This document shows positions 39,030-47,486 of a stretch of 47,729 bases of DNA, in pieces. How positions within the stretch are numbered: position 1 is the first letter of the stretch; each line of letters opens with the position of its first letter. The position numbers and the translations under genes are program-made. Source of the DNA: Clostridium zeae (GTDB lineage Bacteria; Bacillota; Clostridia; Clostridiales; Clostridiaceae); assembly GCF_017312485.1 (NCBI RefSeq), contig NZ_BMBA01000005.1, positions 1 through 47,729 on the forward strand, given 5' to 3'. The notes under the pieces were generated by a model. The model did no database searches. It was not told where the DNA came from and saw only the letters and a list, made by a program, of their open reading frames with translations.

Positions 39030-39050
39030 AAATGATAAAAATTATCATTT
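39030..39050. promoter_or_regulatory. Fur-box-like palindrome upstream of trhO
   Basis: AAATGATAA-AAA-TTATCATTT is a palindrome with 9-bp perfect arms. Its core TGATAAAAATTATCA (39033-39047) matches the Fur-type consensus TGATAATNATTATCA at all but one defined position. It lies about 130 bases before trhO, near AT-rich -10-like sequence (TATTAT at about 39055). AT-rich DNA gives such matches by chance more often than usual. Confidence 0.45.
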
Positions 39051-39176
39051 ACAATATTATATATATGAGTTATTATATTTAAGAAAATAATTATGATTAA
39101 ATAGTAATTATTAATAGAGGTGGATTTATATAATCAATTATATAGAAAGATTTAAAGTATTAATGAGGTGATTGTT

Positions 39177-40178
39177 TTGAACAAATATAGAATATTGCTG
39201 TATTACAAATTTATAAACATAGAGAATAGTGAGGAATTCTCAAAGGAACATTTGAAATTATGTAAAGATATCAGACTTAAAGGGAGAATATTAATTGCAG
39301 ATGAGGGGATAAATGGAACGGTATCAGGCACTATAGAGCAAACAGAAAAATATATGAATGCATTAAAGAGAGATGACAGATTTATAGATATGATATTTAA
39401 AATTGATGAATCAAATGAACATGCTTTCAAAAAGATGTATGTGAGGCATAAGGACAGTATAATAACTTTACTTCCAGAGGATGATGTAAATCCAAATAAA
39501 AAGGTTGGAAAGTATCTGAAGCCAAATGAATTTTATCAAATGCTTCAAAGAGATGATGTAATAATAGTGGACGGAAGAAATGATTATGAGTATGATATAG
39601 GTCACTTTAGAGGTGCTATAAGGTCAAATGTAAATAACTTCAAAGAGTTCCCGAAATGGATAGATGATAATTTGTCTGAGTATAAAAATAAGAAAGTACT
39701 TACTTATTGTACTGGCGGAATAAGGTGTGAGAAGTTGACAGGAGTACTTTTAGATCACGGGTTTGATGATGTATACCATCTTGAAGGTGGAATAGTGACC
39801 TACGGTAAAGATCCTGAAATAAGAGGAAAGTTATGGGATGGAAAGTGTTATGTTTTCGATGAAAGAATTTCTGTAAGGATAAATAATACAGATGAAGATA
39901 TAGTTATATCTAAATGCAACCATTGTGGAGAGAAGTCTGACAGATATATAAATTGTATTAATGATGATTGTCATAAGCAACATATATGCTGTGAGAAATG
40001 TGAAAAAGCACAAGAAGGTTTTTGTTCTAGTAACTGTAGACAATACGTACTAGAGCATCCTGAGAAAGATGCACGATTAAGGTTTAAAGAAAAAGCTAAG
40101 ATGTATAAAAGATATAATCAGTATCATGAAAAGGCTAAAGAAGCTATTAGCAAATTAGATAAAAATTATTCAGCTTAG
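39177..40178 (+). CDS. trhO: tRNA uridine(34) hydroxylase TrhO (rhodanese-related, YceA/UPF0176)
   Basis: Prephenate-independent hydroxylase that makes 5-hydroxyuridine at tRNA position 34 (333 residues). N-terminal acylphosphatase-like domain (about 1-90: NKYRILLYYKFINIENSEEF, GEGI-like DEGINGTVSG), rhodanese domain (about 115-215: IIVDGRNDYEYDIGHFRGA) with active Cys in LTYCTGGIRCEK near residue 179, and a C-terminal cysteine-rich zinc-type domain (CNHCGE, CHKQHICCEKCEKAQEGFC). GTG 39168 is part of the GAGGTGA ribosome binding site; TTG 39177 gives the family-typical N terminus. It complements mnmE/mnmG in this window as another wobble-uridine modifier. Confidence 0.9.
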   Translation: MNKYRILLYYKFINIENSEEFSKEHLKLCKDIRLKGRILIADEGINGTVSGTIEQTEKYMNALKRDDRFIDMIFKIDESNEHAFKKMYVRHKDSIITLLPEDDVNPNKKVGKYLKPNEFYQMLQRDDVIIVDGRNDYEYDIGHFRGAIRSNVNNFKEFPKWIDDNLSEYKNKKVLTYCTGGIRCEKLTGVLLDHGFDDVYHLEGGIVTYGKDPEIRGKLWDGKCYVFDERISVRINNTDEDIVISKCNHCGEKSDRYINCINDDCHKQHICCEKCEKAQEGFCSSNCRQYVLEHPEKDARLRFKEKAKMYKRYNQYHEKAKEAISKLDKNYSA

Positions 40179-40239
40179 GTAGCTGTAAGTGCAGTTAAAA
40201 ATTTAATATATAAAAACAAAAAAAGTTTTTAAATATCTA

Positions 40240-40290
40240 TTGACAGAAATCAAAAAAAGATATAAACTTTAGATAGTGATAATCATTCTC
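40240..40290 (+). promoter_or_regulatory. Promoter overlapped by a Fur-box-like site
   Basis: TTGACA (40240-40245) is a consensus -35; 17 bases later is TAAACT (40263-40268). Over the predicted start lies GATAGTGATAATCATTCTC (40272-40290), 17 of 19 matches to the classical Fur consensus GATAATGATAATCATTATC; it also fits TGATAATNATTATCA at all but one defined position. A site at this place would block initiation when iron is plentiful. Confidence 0.6.
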
Positions 40291-40462
40291 AAACAAATCT
40301 TTTATAAGATAGATGTTTTTACTGGGCAAAATAATTATATCTTACTTATATTAGTTGGGACTGGTTTTCGAAGGCAAACACACATAGCATTAACCAAATA
40401 GACTCCTCTTAATATTATTTGATGACTGCGGAGAGGCTATCCAAAATAGGATAGCCTCTTTT
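40275..40462 (+). ncRNA. Putative iron-responsive small RNA (about 190 nt)
   Basis: A promoter (40240-40268) and a compact terminator (AGAGGCTATCC 40432-40442 with GGATAGCCTCT 40449-40459, then TTTT) bound a stretch with no credible gene: the only reading frames are 10-13 codons without ribosome binding sites. GC content of the central part (about 40355-40430) is higher than in neighbouring spacers. CCTCT at about 40414 could pair with AGAGG of the terminator as an antiterminator. It could alternatively be an attenuated leader for the small gene at 40576. I recognise no known RNA family. Confidence 0.5.
40432..40462 (+). terminator. Terminator of the putative small RNA
   Basis: An 11-bp perfect stem AGAGGCTATCC / GGATAGCCTCT around AAAATA, with a short TTTT tail. 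Confidence 0.85.
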
Positions 40463-40505
40463 GCATTTAAGTAATACATATTTTTTATTCTTTAGGAAAT
40501 TATAA

Positions 40506-40559
40506 TATACGTAAGTTTACGTATAATCACATTTTATTATAAGAAAGAAATATACGTAA
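40506..40559. promoter_or_regulatory. Three TATACGTAA motifs upstream of a small gene
   Basis: TATACGTAA at 40506-40514 and its complement TTACGTATA at 40517-40525 form a palindrome with a 2-base centre. A third direct copy is at 40551-40559, just before the ribosome binding site. The ACGT cores stand out in this AT-rich spacer, and the layout looks like operator sites for a dimeric repressor. Confidence 0.5.
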
Positions 40560-40575
40560 TAAAGGAGCTGATAAT

Positions 40576-40713
40576 ATGGATAAAAGTTTAAAATCAAAAC
40601 AACAAAGTATGTCTGATAAAAGTTCACAATCACAATCTTCAAAAACAGGATATATGGATACAGGTAATTCGGGTGTAAGTCAAGGAAATCAAAATACTAA
40701 AAACAAGAGATAA
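40576..40713 (+). CDS. Small hydrophilic protein, Ser/Gln/Lys-rich (45 residues)
   Basis: ATG 40576 follows AAAGGAGCTGATAAT at ideal spacing. The 45-residue product starts MDKSLKSKQQSMSDKSSQ and ends GNQNTKNKR. It has no Cys, Trp or hydrophobic segment and is probably disordered. It has its own terminator (40718) and operator-like repeats upstream, so I treat it as a real gene. I do not recognise a family; small acid-soluble or stress proteins of spore-formers can look like this, but there is no direct support. Confidence 0.65.
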   Translation: MDKSLKSKQQSMSDKSSQSQSSKTGYMDTGNSGVSQGNQNTKNKR

Positions 40714-40717
40714 TGCA

Positions 40718-40751
40718 TTGAGGCAGATGTTTTTAACACTGCCTCAATTTT
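40718..40751 (+). terminator. Terminator of the 45-residue gene
   Basis: TTGAGGCAG (40718-40726) and CTGCCTCAA (40739-40747), 9 bp perfect, followed by TTTTAT. Confidence 0.9.
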
Positions 40752-40833
40752 ATATACTTTTATAACTGGATGTTAATTAACTATTAAATATATAATTGTA
40801 GTTATTAGAAGCTAAACTTACCTATTTTGTTTA

Positions 40834-40842
40834 TGATATAAT
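40834..40842 (+). promoter_or_regulatory. Extended -10 promoter before the gene at 40866
   Basis: TGATATAAT matches the extended -10 consensus TGNTATAAT. No good -35 is seen. Transcription would begin near 40849, giving a very short leader containing AGGAGGTGG. Confidence 0.5.
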
Positions 40843-40865
40843 ATAAAAGATAGGAGGTGGGTTTA

Positions 40866-41372
40866 ATGGGTGGAATTACTATAGACAATATAATTTTATT
40901 ATTAGTAGCCCTAATACTTTTATATTTAGTGTTTAAGTTCATAAAAGGTATAATAAAAACTATAATAACCATTATTTTAATCCTTACTTTAGGTGTAAGT
41001 GCGTATAATATATTTATTTCAAAAAAATCTGTTAGTGATGAAATTAATAGATATAAGATTGACTATGCATATTTTAATGATGTAAAAGATATATCGTCTG
41101 AAGCAAAACAAACAGTTGATGATATAGAAAAGAATAAGGATATTGATCAAAATATAAACAAGCTATCAGAGTTAAGAAATAAGGCACAATCTTTAAATCA
41201 TAGTAGTGATCTAGATGCTTTGCATAATAAATATATAAATACTTTTGATGGAATCATATTAGGATGCAAAGGATATAGTACTGCTAAGCAGGTTGATGAG
41301 CAAACTAAGAAAATAGACGAATTAAAGAAAAATTTAGATATGAGTCTTAAGGATATAGTTTCAGCAAGATAA
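40866..41372 (+). CDS. Hypothetical membrane-anchored coiled-coil protein
   Basis: A 168-residue protein. Two adjacent N-terminal hydrophobic segments (about 6-24 NIILLLVALILLYLVFKF and 29-46 IKTIITIILILTLGVSAY), then a polar, helix-rich region (about 50-168) with heptad-like spacing (INKLSELRNKAQSLNH, KKIDELKKNLDMSLKDI). No enzymatic motif. The long domain probably faces outside if the pair forms a hairpin, but topology is uncertain. The frame is open from GTG 40857 within the ribosome binding site AGGAGGTGG; ATG 40866 is the likely start. I do not recognise the family. Confidence 0.7.
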   Translation: MGGITIDNIILLLVALILLYLVFKFIKGIIKTIITIILILTLGVSAYNIFISKKSVSDEINRYKIDYAYFNDVKDISSEAKQTVDDIEKNKDIDQNINKLSELRNKAQSLNHSSDLDALHNKYINTFDGIILGCKGYSTAKQVDEQTKKIDELKKNLDMSLKDIVSAR

Positions 41373-41412
41373 AATATGTAGAGCTATGAATACAATTTTA
41401 GAATATTTAGCA

Positions 41413-41465
41413 AAAAAGACTATTTATAATTTTTAAGTTTAAATTATAAATAGTCTTTTTTTATT
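41413..41465 (+). terminator. Terminator after the coiled-coil gene
   Basis: A 20-bp perfect stem (41413-41432 with 41441-41460), core AAGACTATTTATAATTT, 8-base loop, T-rich tail. Confidence 0.92.
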
Positions 41466-41610
41466 ATAAACATATAAAAAATTTTTTTAAAAATTATAAA
41501 ACTTTTAATTAATGCTAAATATAGTTATTAGTAATGTATATAAATATATAATTTTATATAGAATATACGAATTATAAAATAAAAGTGTTAAAAAATATTC
41601 GTAACTTCCA

Positions 41611-41639
41611 TTGACCTAATATATTTACTTTGATACTAT
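41611..41639 (+). promoter_or_regulatory. purA promoter
   Basis: TTGACC (41611-41616), 17-base spacer, TACTAT (41634-41639). The resulting leader of about 120 nt contains a weakly supported 9-codon frame (ATG 41719 to TGA 41745) and no recognised purine riboswitch. Confidence 0.7.
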
Positions 41640-41754
41640 GTTAGGTGGGAATTTAATTATATTAAATTTATTACTATTAAAATTTATATAAGTTTTAGAC
41701 TTATTAGGAATGACAATAATGAATGAGTGTAACCAAGTAAACTGATGTATTTAA

Positions 41755-43053
<1,299 letters not shown>

Positions 43054-43078
43054 TATAGTAAATATTCTTATATTGAAG

Positions 43079-43108
43079 AAGGACCTATCTATAGATTAGG
43101 TTCTTTTT
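43079..43108 (+). terminator. Terminator of purA
   Basis: AAGGACCTA (43079-43087) and TAGGTTCTT (43097-43105), 9 bp with one G-U, and a T tail. Confidence 0.85.
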
Positions 43109-43216
43109 CAATAAATAAAAATATAAAGTTTTTATGTTATTGTAACTTAGGTTACTGAAAAAAAGCTTTTTTTTATGTAAAATAGACTCATAGGTAGTAA
43201 AAAACAGCTTGAAAAA

Positions 43217-43284
43217 TATACTAGATGAGTTTACATTTAAATCCGACCATTTTGGTTGAATTTATATAAATAATCTAGTATAAT
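43217..43284 (+). promoter_or_regulatory. Promoter and paired operator-like repeats before the DUF1858 gene
   Basis: TTGAAT (43256-43261), 17-base spacer, TATAAT (43279-43284). TATACTAGAT at 43217-43226 is exactly reverse-complementary to ATCTAGTATA at 43273-43282, which overlaps the -10. Between them AAATCCGACC and GGTTGAATTT form a second, imperfect stem around ATTTT. The arrangement suggests a regulator bridging both sites. Confidence 0.6.
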
Positions 43285-43335
43285 AATTAAAGTAAGCTTG
43301 TAACATAAAATTATTAAAAAGTGAGGTTGATAGTA

Positions 43336-43518
43336 ATGGTTACTAAGGACATGACAATAGGTGAAGTAGTTAGAACATATCCACAAAAAGCAGAAGTTTT
43401 GATGAGCTTTGGAATGGGTTGTGTTGGATGTCCATCAGCTCAAGCAGAAACTATTGAAGAAGCTGCTTTAGTACATGGATTAAACCTTGATGAATTAGTA
43501 GTTGCTTTAAATAAGTAA
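43336..43518 (+). CDS. DUF1858 domain protein
   Basis: A 60-residue protein: VTKDMTIGEVVRTYPQKAEVL, then FGMGCVGCPSAQAETIEEAALVHG. The CxxC with the flanking MGCVGC and the ETIEEAALVHGL helix are typical of DUF1858 / hybrid-cluster-associated disulfide proteins (the family often found beside hybrid-cluster protein genes). It may bind metal or act in thiol redox chemistry; function unproven. The frame is open from GTG 43321; ATG 43336 is nine bases after GAGGT. It has its own promoter and terminator. Confidence 0.85.
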   Translation: MVTKDMTIGEVVRTYPQKAEVLMSFGMGCVGCPSAQAETIEEAALVHGLNLDELVVALNK

Positions 43519-43533
43519 TAAATAAGAACTTTT

Positions 43534-43565
43534 AAGGACGTCTTTGTTAAGACGTCCTTGTTTTT
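43534..43565 (+). terminator. Terminator of the DUF1858 gene
   Basis: AAGGACGTCTT (43534-43544) and AAGACGTCCTT (43549-43559), 11 bp perfect, TGTT loop, then GTTTTT. Confidence 0.95.
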
Positions 43566-43684
43566 AATGTATGAAAAAGTATAATACACAAAAGGATACA
43601 AATGAAAATTGAAATATCAATTTTTTAATAGCATTATATAAGACTTACCTGTATTTCATAAATATAGGTTATAAAACGCCAATG

Positions 43685-43693
43685 TGGTATAAT
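43685..43693 (+). promoter_or_regulatory. Extended -10 promoter of the thioesterase gene
   Basis: TGGTATAAT matches the extended -10 consensus TGNTATAAT; no clear -35. Transcription would start near 43700, which argues against the in-frame ATG at 43705 and for ATG 43744. Confidence 0.6.
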
Positions 43694-43743
43694 ATTTAAC
43701 ATTTATGTTAAAATTATACTATAAGAGTAGTGATGGAGGGTTT

Positions 43744-44484
43744 ATGCTTAAAAAATTTGAAAAAGAGTACGAGATAAATTATCACGATGTAGCATGGAAT
43801 CTAAAGGCATCTATTTCAACTATAGTGAATTTCCTATGTGATATAGGATTTAGGCAATCTGAAAGCCTTGGAGCGGGGATTAAGGCCATGATGAAAGATA
43901 AACAGTCATGGGTATTTTATAAATATGATATAGAAGTTCATAGATATCCAGATATAGAAGAAAAGATAAAGGTGATTACTGAACCAATAGGTTTCAGAAA
44001 GTTTTATGCTTACAGAAAATATATTGTTTTAGATGTTGATGGAAATGTAATTATAGAGGGAAAGAGTATATTTTTCTTTGTTGACTTAGAAAAAAGACGA
44101 GCGATAAGAATACCTGATCAGCAGTATAAGTTATACGGAGTAGATGGAGATTTAGATTATTCAATAGATATTGATGATGTTAAGCCAATTAAAGAATATG
44201 ATTTTAAAAAGACTTTTAGAGTAAGGTATGGGGATATAGATTCTAATCTTCATGTTAATAATGTAAAATATATAGAATGGGCGGTAGAGAGTCTACCAAT
44301 TGGTATAATTAAAGAAAATAGTATTAAAAGAATAATTGTTAATTTCTTAAAGGAAACAACTTTTGGACATGAGATATCTTCTTCTAGCAGTATAAATAAC
44401 CTAGATGATAGTATAGAAAGTGTTCATAAGATAGAGGATGAAGAAGGAAAAGTTTTAGCTACGGTAAGATGTGTATGGGAATAA
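43744..44484 (+). CDS. Acyl-ACP thioesterase
   Basis: Two-hotdog-domain thioesterase (246 residues) that releases fatty acids from acyl carrier protein. The first hotdog (about 1-130) begins KKFEKEYEINYHDVAWNLK; the second (about 150-246) has the catalytic segment RVRYGDIDSNLHVNNVKYIEWA, with the D-x-N-x-H-x-x-N arrangement of the FatA/FatB-like family. Start ATG 43744 follows GGAGGG closely; the longer frame from 43705 is unlikely. No other lipid gene is adjacent. Confidence 0.88.
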   Translation: MLKKFEKEYEINYHDVAWNLKASISTIVNFLCDIGFRQSESLGAGIKAMMKDKQSWVFYKYDIEVHRYPDIEEKIKVITEPIGFRKFYAYRKYIVLDVDGNVIIEGKSIFFFVDLEKRRAIRIPDQQYKLYGVDGDLDYSIDIDDVKPIKEYDFKKTFRVRYGDIDSNLHVNNVKYIEWAVESLPIGIIKENSIKRIIVNFLKETTFGHEISSSSSINNLDDSIESVHKIEDEEGKVLATVRCVWE

Positions 44485-44492
44485 AATAAGTA

Positions 44493-44534
44493 GATAAAAA
44501 ATCGCTAATGAATTCATATTAGCGATTTTTTATC
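44493..44534. terminator. Bidirectional terminator between convergent genes
   Basis: A 17-bp perfect stem: GATAAAAAATCGCTAAT (44493-44509) with its complement at 44518-44534 around GAATTCAT. T-runs occur on both strands, matching the convergent genes on both sides. Confidence 0.95.
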
Positions 44535-44551
44535 TTATAGAATTTTTTATG

Positions 44552-45802
44552 TTATTTAGATGCACTTTTTCCAGCTAATACACCTGAACTCCAAGCCCAT
44601 TGTAAGTTAAAACCACCGCAATCACCATCCACATCTAAGATTTCACCACAAAAGTATAGATTAGGAACAATTTTAGATTGAAGTGTTTTAGAATCTACTT
44701 CTTTAGTATTAATCCCTCCAGCAGTTACTTGAGCACTATCAAAACCATTAGTGCCAATGCATTTGAAAGACCAGTTTTTTAATAAATTAATTATATTATT
44801 CTTTTCTTTCCAGTCTAGGCTATAGCAAGGTTTATGGATATCTTGTATCCCAGCTTCTTTTAATAAGATTGGAACTAGCTTTTTATTTATTACCCCTATA
44901 AATGATTCCATTAGGGTTCTATGTGATACCATAGACCAATGTGCTTCAAAAAAGTTATGTAAATCTTCAGTAGATTTTCCAGGCATCATATCTACAGAAA
45001 TCACAACTTCTTTATTTTTTGAAAGAGAGTAAGAAGCTATCCTAGAAAGTTGTAAAATTGGAGGCCCTGATATACCGTAATCTGTAAAAAGTATTTCTCC
45101 AAATTCTTTTCGTAATGAAATTCCGTCTACTATTACTTCACTAAATCCATCAAACTTTATACCTGAAAGAGCTTTTAAACTTCTATGATCTAGCTTAAGT
45201 TGGATTAATGCTGGGATTGGTTCTATTATACTATGCCCTAAATGAGAAGCTAAATTATACCCTGAACCATCTGATCCAGTTTTATGTGCTGATTTTCCTC
45301 CACAAGCTAATATAACTTTTCCACAGCTTATAGTACCTAAAGATAAATCTGATGTGGATAACTTAAAAATATCATCATTGTGGACAATTTTTTTTACTTT
45401 AAAAGAATTATACACAGGTATATTTCTATCTTCTATAGCAAATCTTAATATATCCACAACTGAAGAAGCTTGAAGTGACTGTGGATACATTTTCCCTTTT
45501 TCTAATTCTACTATAGGTAATCCTAGTAATAGAAATAGGTTTTTTGTGTCTTCCACTGAAAAGTTATTTAGAGAATAACTAAAAAAGTTTGGGTTTTCAC
45601 TATGGTAATTTTCAAATGGAAAGCCAATTAGTGAATTACTTATATTACAACGTCCATTACCAGTGGTTAAAATTTTTTTGCAAACTCTATCAGTACCCTC
45701 TATTATTGCTACATCTGCGCCGTAATCTTTTGCTGTAATAGCAGCTAATAAACCTGATGCACCACCGCCTATCACAACTATATCATGATGTATTTTACTC
45801 AT
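44552..45802 (-). CDS. NAD(P)/FAD-dependent oxidoreductase, BaiN/RdsA (HI0933-like) family
   Basis: A 416-residue flavoprotein. N-terminal FAD motif DIVVIGGGASGLLAAITAKDYGADVAI, then KILTTGNGRCNISN, the central LACGGKSAHKTGSDGSGYNLASHLGH and the C-terminal VTAGGINTKEVDSKTLQSK, NLYFCGEILDVDGDCGGFNLQWAWSSG. This is the YhiN/BaiN family; a BaiN-type member reduces bile acid intermediates in some clostridia, but most are uncharacterised, so no substrate is inferred. It is transcribed toward oriC (head-on to replication). Start ATG 45802 after AAAGGAG. Confidence 0.9.
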   Translation of the reverse strand: MSKIHHDIVVIGGGASGLLAAITAKDYGADVAIIEGTDRVCKKILTTGNGRCNISNSLIGFPFENYHSENPNFFSYSLNNFSVEDTKNLFLLLGLPIVELEKGKMYPQSLQASSVVDILRFAIEDRNIPVYNSFKVKKIVHNDDIFKLSTSDLSLGTISCGKVILACGGKSAHKTGSDGSGYNLASHLGHSIIEPIPALIQLKLDHRSLKALSGIKFDGFSEVIVDGISLRKEFGEILFTDYGISGPPILQLSRIASYSLSKNKEVVISVDMMPGKSTEDLHNFFEAHWSMVSHRTLMESFIGVINKKLVPILLKEAGIQDIHKPCYSLDWKEKNNIINLLKNWSFKCIGTNGFDSAQVTAGGINTKEVDSKTLQSKIVPNLYFCGEILDVDGDCGGFNLQWAWSSGVLAGKSASK

Positions 45803-46288
45803 CCGTTTATAATCTCCTTTTAACTGATATTATGAATATCTAAAAATGTATAATTTTAATGAAAAATTTATTTTTGAAACTCTACTGATTTGTGAGCATA
45901 AATTAAAAAAACTTTTCATAAATTAAATTTTCGTAAAAAACCTATAATTATATTTTTAACATAAAAGTTTGCTAAATAACAATTAAATCTAAACAATAAT
46001 TAAATGTTTATTGTATTCTAGGTTCAAATTTCCGTTCAAACGAGTCTTGGTATATTTTTAAATCATGAAAATGGCATAAATATATATAACAGAAAGTGAA
46101 ATATTAAACTAAATACCTAAATTGTGCATATGTTATGTAATTATTATAATAGTAATATATAATTTTAAAACTCACATACTATAGTAGATTGATATTCAAG
46201 ATTACAACTAATATATTGTTTATGTTTTAATCTCTATTTAGCTTAAATTAGTATATATATATTATAAACATATAAAGGAGTGGATGAT
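45803..46288. other. AT-rich divergent spacer, no gene seen
   Basis: 486 bases between two divergent genes. I found no reading frame with a ribosome binding site and no recognised RNA. Both promoters must lie here but no site stands out; the whole stretch is strongly AT-biased. Confidence 0.5.
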
Positions 46289-46654
46289 ATGAGTGCAAAA
46301 GATTTGATGAAATATGATAACTGGATTGTTATAGGTGATGTAGAAAATAATGAAAAATATGCATCTAGGATATTAGCGAAGTTTAGTGCTAATGGATATA
46401 ATGTCAGCGGAGTAAACCCTAGAGCAAAGACTAAGGATGCTTATAAAAGTATAAAGGAAGTTCCTTATCATATTGATGCAGTAGATTTGTGTATAAATCC
46501 TAAGAGTGGTATAGAACTTGTAAAAGAAGCTGATGAACTTGGAATAAAACATGTCTTAATACAACCAGGAGCAGAAAGTGAAGAAATATTAAGCTATTGT
46601 AAGGAACATGGCATAGAAGCTGTTGAAGGGTGTGCTTTAGTAGAATTGGGATAA
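46289..46654 (+). CDS. CoA-binding domain protein
   Basis: A 121-residue Rossmann-fold protein of the CoA-binding (PF13380-type) family: NWIVIGDVENNEKYASRILAKF, then YNVSGVNPRAK, IDAVDLCINPKSGIELVKEADELGIKHVLIQPGAESEEI and EAVEGCALVEL. It corresponds to the N-terminal part of succinyl-CoA synthetase alpha-like folds; as a stand-alone protein its role is unknown. The frame opens at GTG 46280 inside the AAAGGAG ribosome binding site region; ATG 46289 is the start. Confidence 0.88.
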   Translation: MSAKDLMKYDNWIVIGDVENNEKYASRILAKFSANGYNVSGVNPRAKTKDAYKSIKEVPYHIDAVDLCINPKSGIELVKEADELGIKHVLIQPGAESEEILSYCKEHGIEAVEGCALVELG

Positions 46655-46719
46655 GTATATAAAGATATTTATAAGGGAATTATATTTTTGCAATGAGTAA
46701 AGTATGAGGAGGGATATCC

Positions 46720-46869
46720 ATGGATGATAATAAACACAGACAAAAAGATAGACCTAAAAGTAATGCAGAACTCAGAAAAATGTTTCCAAAAGAAGGCGCA
46801 TATATAGGTGACAAAAATAAAGGTAAGGGTGATTACCAAGATAGACATAAAGATCATAGTGGTCAATAG
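46720..46869 (+). CDS. Small basic hydrophilic protein (49 residues)
   Basis: ATG 46720 follows AGGAGGG at six bases. The product begins MDDNKHRQKDRPKSNAELRK, contains MFPKEGAYIGDKNKGKGDYQ and ends DRHKDHSGQ. Rich in Lys, Asp, Arg and His, no hydrophobic segment, no Cys. It lies 65 bases after the CoA-binding gene and may be cotranscribed. I do not recognise a family. The strong ribosome binding site makes it likely to be translated. Confidence 0.6.
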   Translation: MDDNKHRQKDRPKSNAELRKMFPKEGAYIGDKNKGKGDYQDRHKDHSGQ

Positions 46870-46881
46870 TAAATAATATTT

Positions 46882-47013
46882 AAAGGTGGCTAATAAAATA
46901 TATATCAATATATATAAAATTTATTTTAACTTTAAAAAGGTTAATTTAAAGAAGTGTAAGTTATGAACTTTTTTATAAATTGATATAGTTATATAAAGAA
47001 TATAGCCACCTTT
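46882..47013. repeat. Long nested imperfect palindrome (132 bases)
   Basis: Outer arms AAAGGTGGCTA (46882-46892) and TAGCCACCTTT (47003-47013), 11 bp perfect; middle arms ATATCAAT (46902-46909) and ATTGATAT (46979-46986); a central TTAACTTT / AAGGTTAA stem near 46926-46943. It lies between the 49-residue gene and the tRNA promoter. It could be a terminator, a structured RNA, or a miniature mobile-type element. Confidence 0.55.
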
Positions 47014-47148
47014 ATTGCCAAAAAAAAATAAGTAAATATAGCTAGGTTATATATAAATAACAAGCTTTAAAAAGTAATCAGAAGCTAGTAATTGATAAAC
47101 TCAAATAACTAAATTTTAAAGATAAATTTAAAATTTTTTAAAAAAGTG

Positions 47149-47177
47149 TTGACACTGAGTCTTATTTTTTGTAATAT
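47149..47177 (+). promoter_or_regulatory. tRNA cluster promoter
   Basis: TTGACA (47149-47154), 17-base spacer, TAATAT (47172-47177). Transcription would begin near 47184; a small GTCGT / ACGAC hairpin (47190-47203) lies in the leader before the first tRNA. Confidence 0.85.
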
Positions 47178-47230
47178 ATCTATTGTTGGGTCGTAAAGAC
47201 GACATAAATTTAAGACATAAAATTTAATTT

Positions 47231-47305
47231 GGCTCCTTGGTCAAGCGGTCAAGACACCACCCTTTCACGGTGGTAACAGGGGTTCGATTCCCCTAGGAGT
47301 CACCA
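47231..47305 (+). tRNA. tRNA-Glu (anticodon TTC), CCA encoded
   Basis: 75 nt including CCA. Acceptor GGCTCCT / AGGAGTC, anticodon loop CTTTCAC with TTC, T loop GGTTCGATTCC. Standard cloverleaf. Confidence 0.97.
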
Positions 47306-47318
47306 TTATCATATTTTT

Positions 47319-47394
47319 GGGCGCATAGCTCAGCTGGGAGAGCATCTGCCTTACAAGCAGAGGGTCACAGGTTCGATCCCTGTTGTGCCCACCA
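47319..47394 (+). tRNA. tRNA-Val (anticodon TAC), CCA encoded
   Basis: 76 nt. Acceptor GGGCGCA / TGTGCCC, anticodon stem TCTGC / GCAGA with loop CTTACAA (TAC), CCA at the 3' end. Confidence 0.97.
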
Positions 47395-47401
47395 AAAATA
47401 T

Positions 47402-47478
47402 GGCTCAGTAGCTCAGTTGGTTAGAGTGCCGGCCTGTCACGCCGGAGGTCGAGGGTTCGAGCCCCTTCTGAGTCGCCA
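47402..47478 (+). tRNA. tRNA-Asp (anticodon GTC), CCA encoded
   Basis: 77 nt. Anticodon stem CCGGC / GCCGG with loop CTGTCAC (GTC), T arm AGGGTTCGAGCCCCT, 3' GCCA. Only 7 bases separate it from tRNA-Val. Confidence 0.97.
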
Positions 47479-47486
47479 TTTTTAAT

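Noticed and set aside
40312-40353. 13-codon reading frame inside the putative small RNA
   Set aside because: MFLLGKIIISYLY has no ribosome binding site, no conserved feature and does not explain the promoter-terminator arrangement.
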